59,681 nucleotides of DNA. Source: Catenovulum sp. 2E275 (lineage in GTDB: Bacteria > Pseudomonadota > Gammaproteobacteria > Enterobacterales > Alteromonadaceae). The translations under genes and the position numbers were made by a program. Each line of letters starts with the position of its first letter. Positions within the stretch are counted from its first letter, which is position 1. The notes beneath the pieces were generated by a model, which worked only from the letters and a program-made list of their open reading frames with translations, did no database searches and was not told the origin of the DNA. This document shows, piece by piece, positions 54,300 through 59,681 of this stretch. The DNA lies in the NCBI RefSeq assembly GCF_025515275.1, contig NZ_JAOPFU010000023.1, positions 1 to 59,681 on the forward strand, in the 5' to 3' direction.

Positions 54300-55235
54300 T
54301 TAGTTTAAACCACCAGAGTTTGAACCAGAACCAGTACCAGTACCAGTACCAGTTAAATCTTCACCATTATATTCAAATTCAGGTGCTTCAAAATCTAAAG
54401 AAGAGTCAATTTCTTTCGCTTTTTCTTGTCCTGCAACAATAGCTTCTGAGGCTGTATTTAAAGCAGCTTGAGCTTCTTCTTGAGTTGTTGCTGTCGCAAC
54501 ATTATTAACAGCAGTAGCTAAGCCACTAATAAGTGAACCAACTGTTTGACCAGCTGTAAGTTTAGCGAATGAAGCATTAAATGCTGATAATTTTTTCAAT
54601 GCAGCTGACTGAGTTGCACCTAAGTTATTACCTGCAACTAAATTAAGAGAAAAAACATCTAGGCCATTTTGCTCACTATCAGATAAACCTAGTAAATCAA
54701 ATATTACTTTATTTAATCGAGCTTTGTTTGCTTGGCTATTGCTTTGGAAACTTGGGTTTTGTCGTACAATTGTAGCAGCAATCGTGCTAATTACGTTAGC
54801 TTGAGTTGTGCTAGTAGCTTGACCATTCTCAACATAAGCAACAGTAGATAATGTTACGCCTTCAGCAGGTACATCCTCACCAACAGCGTATTGATTGTCC
54901 ACACCACAACCTGCCGGGATATCACATACAAAGAATGAGTTAGCATTACCAACTACATCAATAATAACAGAGTTACTTACATCTGCATTGAAGCTGTATT
55001 GACCTTGAGCATTTGTAGGAATCTGAGTAGCGATTGCTGTATTAAGATCATCAACTTCATAAGCTGATACATCAGCATCTTTTAATGGGCCTTTAATAGC
55101 AGAACCACTAAACGCAACATTCATAGAAGGGTCAGTAAAAACAGCATCACCATCACCGATAAAGTTACAACCAGTTAAGGCAAATGAACCAGCTAAAGCT
55201 AGTGATAAAGCAGTGTGCTTAAATGTTAATTTCAT
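54300..55235 (-). CDS. Lipoprotein with a carboxypeptidase-regulatory-like domain and a Thr-Gly repeat tail
   Basis: A 311-residue secreted lipoprotein of unknown function. The signal peptide ends LTGC (Cys23; Asn at +2, outer membrane). Residues 40-110 (SGSAIKGPLKDADVSAYEVDD, TNAQGQYSFNADV) look like an Ig-like carboxypeptidase-regulatory domain, and a Cys pair (CDIPAGC) lies near 103-109. The C-terminus runs TGTGTGTGSGSNSGG, encoded by a hexamer repeat. Codon use is not unusual. It has its own terminator and stands apart from the nlpI run. Confidence 0.7.
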   Translation of the reverse strand: MKLTFKHTALSLALAGSFALTGCNFIGDGDAVFTDPSMNVAFSGSAIKGPLKDADVSAYEVDDLNTAIATQIPTNAQGQYSFNADVSNSVIIDVVGNANSFFVCDIPAGCGVDNQYAVGEDVPAEGVTLSTVAYVENGQATSTTQANVISTIAATIVRQNPSFQSNSQANKARLNKVIFDLLGLSDSEQNGLDVFSLNLVAGNNLGATQSAALKKLSAFNASFAKLTAGQTVGSLISGLATAVNNVATATTQEEAQAALNTASEAIVAGQEKAKEIDSSLDFEAPEFEYNGEDLTGTGTGTGSGSNSGGLN

Positions 55236-55392
55236 TTTTCAGCTTCCTTGTATTTTGAGATCTGAAAGAGAGTTAATTTAGTCTGATTAGAAAACAGTTT
55301 TACTAAATTTGCAAGTGTCTTTTTTGTGACGGCTATGCCACATGAAAAATCAAGGCATATTGTATCTATTCTATACAAAACCGCAATCTAGT

Positions 55393-55710
55393 TTATTGAC
55401 CAAGTTCAAATTTTTCAATAAGTCGAGCAAGAGTTTTTTTGCCAATCCCTTTAATTGACTTTAACTGGTCTACATTTTTAATCATCCCATTAGCCGTTCT
55501 ATAATCAAGTATAGCTTGAGCTTTAGATTTCCCTAACCCCTTAACTTCGAGAAGCTGTTCTAATGTAGCGTCGTTAATATTAATTTTAGACTGTGGCGTT
55601 ACGTCCGAGGCAACAGGATGAGTATTGATAGATTCTTCTTTAGCTTGTAAGTGAACATTAACAGAAAGTAAACTAATCAGTAATGTGAGAGGTAATAATA
55701 TACGTTTCAT
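55393..55710 (-). CDS. ComEA-like helix-hairpin-helix DNA-binding protein
   Basis: A 105-residue exported protein: signal peptide (MKRILLPLTLLISLLSVNVHLQA) and a ComEA domain with two helix-hairpin-helix motifs, VKGLGKSKAQAILDYR and IKGIGKKTLARLIEKF. ComEA binds double-stranded DNA in the periplasm and pulls it in during transformation or type IV pilus-driven uptake. I start at the ATG at 55710, preceded by AAGGAT, since the upstream ATG at 55758 would place a charged stretch before the signal. Its pilus genes are at 1-7 kb. Competence itself is not shown by one gene. Confidence 0.9.
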   Translation of the reverse strand: MKRILLPLTLLISLLSVNVHLQAKEESINTHPVASDVTPQSKININDATLEQLLEVKGLGKSKAQAILDYRTANGMIKNVDQLKSIKGIGKKTLARLIEKFELGQ

Positions 55711-55778
55711 ATCCTTAGTCCTTATCCATTTATAATAAACATTTTCAAACTTAGTCAAAGGCTTAACTTGCTGCCAGT

Positions 55779-57152
55779 TTAAAGAATTATTTTTTTATAT
55801 AATTTTGGAATATAAAACGCATGATTCTGCATAAATGTTGCTTTAAATACAGGTTTTACCGAAATAACCCCCATCTCATTACAAGTATGAGCCGGATAAA
55901 ACCCTATACCCTGCTCTTTTTCTGCTAATTTTAATTTAAAACCCTGTTTTGTTTGGATAATCCAATCTTGAGGATTTTTTATATAGTTAAACCAAGGGAT
56001 ATTTGTTCTCATCCAATTTAATAAGTCTGATTTATGTTTAAAATAATAATCCATCTGAAAAATAATTAAGTTTTGGGCTAATACGTTACCAACCTCATTT
56101 TTTGCAATAAAACATCTCTGTTGTGCTTTTGCCTGATTAAGTTGATATTCATCTTCAAACCCTAACCAATGAGCTAACTCATGCCCCATAACTTGCGAGT
56201 TAAAACTAGATGGCAAATATATCCGGTTGCCCTGGCGGTATGCCCGCGTTAAACCTGACAGTTCAATTAACCAATATTGCTGAGTAAAATCTAGCGATTC
56301 AGCATTTTGTAATTGTTTATCTGAGAGCTGATTTGACCAATGCTCCGCAATAATACAAAAGCCTGATTCCCTAAAAAAATTTAAATCTAAAAGAGTCCCT
56401 AATGTTATTTTTAGTTTATTTAACTGGCTGTAATTAGAAGTAATTAATTGAATCGGTCGTGCGCATTGAATATCTGTTGAAAATTCTGCGTTTATAACTT
56501 CACCTAACGAGTTAAAGTAATAGAATAAGTCATTTTGAGTAAAAGATAGCGCGGCTTGATTGTGTTCAATCAAGGTGTTCCATTCACTTTTTGGGTAACC
56601 CTGTTTAATTAAAAATTTAGCGTATTCAAATCGATATGCATTTATATTATTTAATGCTAAAGCTTGTTGATAATTAAGTTTCGCAGCTTTGGTTGAGGTA
56701 TTTTCATAATGCTTAGCCAGCTGAATATTGGCTTTGCTCGCTTCATCAGGTTTATCCACCCCGCTCGCAATTTTTTTTAACCAATACACTTTATAATACT
56801 GATTTTTACTCAGCTGAGCTAAATAAAACTGGCTAGGTATATGATTAAAATTAGCCCAATGCAAAATCAAACTTTGCGGTAATTGAGCTGTGGCTAAATC
56901 AGTCCAGTGATGATTCTGATTATTTAATGCGGTTAATAAATTTTGCGCCCAACTTAATTGTTTGGCTTTATCCTGCTTTAAATACCAACTTAACTCTTGC
57001 TGCGTTAATTTAAGGGGATTATTTAAACTGCGCTTGGCAATGTTTTCAATAAATTGATTGTTTGAATGATAAAAGAGAGCATAAGCTAAACTGCTGGTTA
57101 GCAAACCAACCAGCAACATTGCCAACAGTTTAAACTTGACTGATGCTTTCAC
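55779..57152 (-). CDS. Predicted membrane-anchored zinc metalloprotease (HExxHxxGxxD type)
   Basis: A 457-residue protein. One TM segment at about 7-27 anchors a periplasmic region with helical, TPR-like repeats (about 45-200). The C-terminal part has HELAHWLGFEDEY: H324, E325, H328, G331, D334, matching the HExxHxxGxxD metzincin pattern used by snapalysin and M6-like proteases, with Asp as third ligand. A following Cys at about 349 and a late Cys could pair. I cannot name the family and found no known homolog from memory. It begins 7 bp after nlpI, so co-expression is likely. Confidence 0.65.
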   Translation of the reverse strand: MKASVKFKLLAMLLVGLLTSSLAYALFYHSNNQFIENIAKRSLNNPLKLTQQELSWYLKQDKAKQLSWAQNLLTALNNQNHHWTDLATAQLPQSLILHWANFNHIPSQFYLAQLSKNQYYKVYWLKKIASGVDKPDEASKANIQLAKHYENTSTKAAKLNYQQALALNNINAYRFEYAKFLIKQGYPKSEWNTLIEHNQAALSFTQNDLFYYFNSLGEVINAEFSTDIQCARPIQLITSNYSQLNKLKITLGTLLDLNFFRESGFCIIAEHWSNQLSDKQLQNAESLDFTQQYWLIELSGLTRAYRQGNRIYLPSSFNSQVMGHELAHWLGFEDEYQLNQAKAQQRCFIAKNEVGNVLAQNLIIFQMDYYFKHKSDLLNWMRTNIPWFNYIKNPQDWIIQTKQGFKLKLAEKEQGIGFYPAHTCNEMGVISVKPVFKATFMQNHAFYIPKLYKKIIL

Positions 57153-57159
57153 AACAATA

Positions 57160-58080
57160 TTAACGGGATAAACGTTGTAACTCTAAATGAGCGTATCTGT
57201 ATTCAACAAATTCAAACACAGCCGTTTTTAAAGCAGCATTAAAATAGTCTGCTGCCTGCATTTTTTTGCCTTGTGCAGCTAATTGCTTAGCAATATAAAA
57301 ATAGGCTTCACATAAATTTTGGTTGATACTCTGGTTGATATTTTGTGCTGAATTTTCGTTTTTTTGACTATACATGACAGCTTGTTCAAGTAATTGTTCG
57401 GCGGTTAGCTGGCCTTTTACATACAATGCAATTTGAGTACCCCAACTATCATCAGGCAACTGCGTTATCTGACGGTTTAATTGCTCAATGGCCGCTGCGG
57501 GATCATAACTTGATTTTGCAAAATACCACCAGATAACCCGAAACGCATCTTGCGGATTAAACCGATAAAAGGATTCAAAATCTTTCTCCGCCAGTTTTGC
57601 TCTGTCACCATAATATAATGCAATAGCGCGGTTTAAATAAGCAAACTCATGTTGAGAGTCTAATTCAATCACTGCATCAAATGATTCGTATGAACGGCTA
57701 TATTCAGTTTGTCGTAAATAATAAACGCCCAACATATTATAAGCTTCGGCTAAATCAGGCTTGAGTTCTATTGCGTATAAAAAATCAAAATAAGCTAAGT
57801 GCATTAAACCTAGCATATCGTAGGTTAAACCTCTTTGTAGATATAACTCAGCTTGCTGATCTGGCGCAAATTCAGGATCTTCAATTAAGTCAGATAATCG
57901 TTTAACGGCGATCTGCTGCGCTGTTGTATCGGATGCTGGTTCTATTAACTCTAATAAAGGTACTGCTGTATGGGTTGTGGAGTGAGTTGCACAACCACTA
58001 TTTATCCACACTAAACTAAATAACAAACCAATTTTGAAATAATTAGAAAAAAGACGCGATGTGTTAGTCAGATAATTCAT
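57160..58080 (-). CDS. nlpI: NlpI-like TPR lipoprotein
   Basis: A 306-residue outer-membrane lipoprotein. The lipobox is NSGC (Cys29) and the body carries TPR repeats (about 75-190: LYLQRGLTYDMLGLMHLAYFDFLYAIELKPDLAEAYN...). The sequence and length match NlpI, which in E. coli brings the protease Prc and murein hydrolases together. Here the next gene, 7 bp downstream, is a predicted zinc protease, and comEA follows. It is separated from the upstream ugd gene by a terminator. Confidence 0.88.
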   Translation of the reverse strand: MNYLTNTSRLFSNYFKIGLLFSLVWINSGCATHSTTHTAVPLLELIEPASDTTAQQIAVKRLSDLIEDPEFAPDQQAELYLQRGLTYDMLGLMHLAYFDFLYAIELKPDLAEAYNMLGVYYLRQTEYSRSYESFDAVIELDSQHEFAYLNRAIALYYGDRAKLAEKDFESFYRFNPQDAFRVIWWYFAKSSYDPAAAIEQLNRQITQLPDDSWGTQIALYVKGQLTAEQLLEQAVMYSQKNENSAQNINQSINQNLCEAYFYIAKQLAAQGKKMQAADYFNAALKTAVFEFVEYRYAHLELQRLSR

Positions 58081-58168
58081 CAGTGTTTCTTGTTTTAATG
58101 TTGGCCAGATATTTTGAGTGTGCCAGAGTAAATTTAAATTGAGAAGTTTTATTGATATAAAAAGTAAA

Positions 58169-58198
58169 AAGCCTGTAAATATTTAAATTTACAGGCTT
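58169..58198 (-). terminator. Terminator of ugd
   Basis: AAGCCTGTAAAT (58169-58180) pairs with ATTTACAGGCTT (58187-58198), loop ATTTAA. On the minus strand the stem is followed by TTTTTACTTTTTA. Confidence 0.88.
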
Positions 58199-58227
58199 GA
58201 TAAAATAATTTGATGGTCGACTAAAAA

Positions 58228-59394
58228 TTAATCTGAACCAAATAAATCTCGGGTATAAACTTTTTCAGCAACGTCTTCCAATACATCGGCCATACGGTTA
58301 GAGACAATCACATCTGACATAGCTTTAAACTCTTCCAAATCACGAATCACTCTTGAGTTAAAAAAGTCTTCTTCTTTTAACACAGGTTCGTAAATTACAA
58401 CTTCAATCCCTTTAGCTTTGATACGCTTCATAATTCCTTGGATAGAAGAGGCACGGAAATTATCAGAACCCGCTTTCATAATTAAGCGATAAACCCCAAC
58501 TACTTTTGGTTGACGTTTAATAATAGAGTCCGCCACGAAGTCTTTACGGGTAGTATTAGCGTCTACAATCGCACCAATAATGTTATTGGGTACTTGATTA
58601 TAATTGGCTAATAACTGTTTGGTGTCTTTAGGTAAGCAATAACCGCCATACCCAAATGATGGATTGTTATAGTGATTGCCAATTCTTGGATCTAAACTCA
58701 CCCCTTCAATAATCTGGCGACTGTCTAAACCATGTACTTCGGCATAAGTGTCGAGCTCATTAAAATAAGAAACTCGCATTGCTAAATAAGTATTAGAGAA
58801 TAATTTAACCGCTTCAGCTTCAGTTGAGTCAGTAAATAAAATATCAATTTCTTCTTTAATCGCACCTTGTGCTAATAAATCGGCAAATACTTTAGCTCGC
58901 TCTGAACGTTCACCCACAATAATACGTGACGGATATAAATTATCGTATAATGCTTTGCCTTCTCTTAAAAATTCAGGTGAAAATAAAATATTATTTGAGC
59001 CGGTTTCTTCACTGATTTGTTTGGTGTAACCCACAGGCACTGTCGATTTAATAATCATGGTTGCATTTGGGTTGATGCGCATTACGTCTTTAATAACAGC
59101 TTCAACTGAGCGGGTATTAAAATAGTTAGTTTGCGGATCATAATCCGTTGGGGTTGCAATAATCACAAACTCTGCATCTGTGTATGCTTCCGCCGGATCT
59201 AAAGTTGCTCTAAAATTTAATGTTTTAGTCGCTAAATATTCTTGAATATAGTCATCTTCAATCGGTGATTTTTTATCATTTAATAAATCTACTTTTTCCT
59301 GAACTATATCAACCGCAACCACTTCGTTATGTTGTGCTAATAATACCGCGTTAGAAATACCTACATAGCCGGTTCCCGCCACTGCAATTTTCAT
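58228..59394 (-). CDS. ugd: UDP-glucose 6-dehydrogenase
   Basis: Oxidises UDP-glucose to UDP-glucuronate, a precursor of capsule and exopolysaccharide. The 388-residue protein has the N-terminal dinucleotide motif VAGTGYVG, the middle [13 protein letters not shown] and [18 protein letters not shown], and the catalytic Cys in [10 protein letters not shown]. It is the short form common in polysaccharide loci. The neighbour at the window edge is manC, so a sugar-nucleotide or capsule cluster probably continues beyond the window. Confidence 0.97.
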   Translation of the reverse strand: MKIAVAGTGYVGISNAVLLAQHNEVVAVDIVQEKVDLLNDKKSPIEDDYIQEYLATKTLNFRATLDPAEAYTDAEFVIIATPTDYDPQTNYFNTRSVEAVIKDVMRINPNATMIIKSTVPVGYTKQISEETGSNNILFSPEFLREGKALYDNLYPSRIIVGERSERAKVFADLLAQGAIKEEIDILFTDSTEAEAVKLFSNTYLAMRVSYFNELDTYAEVHGLDSRQIIEGVSLDPRIGNHYNNPSFGYGGYCLPKDTKQLLANYNQVPNNIIGAIVDANTTRKDFVADSIIKRQPKVVGVYRLIMKAGSDNFRASSIQGIMKRIKAKGIEVVIYEPVLKEEDFFNSRVIRDLEEFKAMSDVIVSNRMADVLEDVAEKVYTRDLFGSD

Positions 59395-59498
59395 GGCTAT
59401 TCTCCTTAAAAATTATCAATCTGTATAACAAACAGGTGTGAATCTTATAATCTGTTTGAATTTTTATTTTTCAATTTTAATCATTAAAAGCTTAAAAA

Positions 59499-59681
59499 CT
59501 AAGCTCTGCCGTATCTGTCTTCAAAACGGACAATGTCATCTTCACCTAAATACGAGCCTGACTGCACTTCTATTAATTCCAAAGGCACTTTACCTGGGTT
59601 TTCCAACGCATGGATAACACCAACCGGTATATAAGTTGATTGGTTTTCTGTCAGTAAAATTTCATTTTCACCATTGGTCAC
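59499..59681 (-). CDS. manC: Mannose-1-phosphate guanylyltransferase / mannose-6-phosphate isomerase, C-terminal end (partial)
   Basis: Only the last 60 codons are in the window; the gene continues past its right edge. The visible part is the type II phosphomannose isomerase cupin: [45 protein letters not shown]. Such proteins make GDP-mannose for polysaccharides. It lies 104 bp upstream of ugd on the same strand. Confidence 0.93.
   Translation of the reverse strand: MTNGENEILLTENQSTYIPVGVIHALENPGKVPLELIEVQSGSYLGEDDIVRFEDRYGRA

Overview
The window reads as chromosomal DNA of an AT-rich marine-type gammaproteobacterium, most likely order Alteromonadales (Alteromonadaceae, perhaps near Catenovulum). 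This is inferred from gene order (type IV pilin cluster - ispH - fkpB - lspA - ileS - ribF - murJ - rpsT), a TapY2-like gene, the IlvY/class II IlvC pair and the biased, AT-rich codon use. I see no prophage, insertion sequence, CRISPR array, rRNA or plasmid feature; most of the window is housekeeping with a few accessory modules.

Layout. 1-7.4 kb: tRNA-Glu, then a minor-pilin operon on the minus strand (pilV, pilW, pilX, pilY1, pilE) followed by a tapY2-like gene, with a fimT/gspH-like pseudopilin convergent to it. 7.6-15.6 kb: ispH, fkpB, lspA, ileS, ribF and murJ on the minus strand, with rpsT divergent on the plus strand and started by TTG. 15.7-18.6 kb: a membrane GAF-GGDEF-EAL protein. 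18.8-27.0 kb: a plus-strand run holding an M28-like protein that has lost its catalytic Glu pair, a small membrane protein, a PlcP-like phospholipase next to an OlsF-type ornithine-lipid synthase that carries a clear Pho box, and a three-gene module of a retropepsin-like lipoprotein, a catalytically dead transglutaminase with 7 TM segments, and an ATP-grasp ligase. 27.1-31.4 kb: AsmA-like protein, a REP-like palindrome pair, fxsA, cutA. 31.6-34.9 kb: aroQ-accB-accC and prmA. 35.0-38.7 kb: two small genes, then the EF-P lysylation set epmB, efp, epmA. 38.7-47.3 kb: MarR/MFS divergent pair with two operators, HAD phosphatase, YeaD mutarotase, malic enzyme, secreted nuclease, and a 7TMR-DISM-PAS-GGDEF-EAL protein. 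47.4-54.2 kb: a small gene, selO, ilvY, yjbH, ilvC. 54.3-58.1 kb: repeat-ended lipoprotein, ComEA-like protein, predicted HExxHxxGxxD zinc protease, nlpI. 58.2-59.7 kb: ugd and the 3' end of manC, the edge of a polysaccharide region.

How the parts work together. Surface motility and attachment are represented by the pilin operon, two c-di-GMP proteins, yjbH, a YjfB-like motility protein and the ugd/manC sugar-nucleotide genes. Phosphate starvation is addressed by plcP-olsF: membrane phospholipid breakdown plus phosphorus-free ornithine lipid synthesis. The least understood units are the protease/dead-transglutaminase/ATP-grasp module (23.7-27.0 kb) and the nlpI-metalloprotease-comEA run (55.4-58.1 kb); these are my best candidates for undescribed biology.
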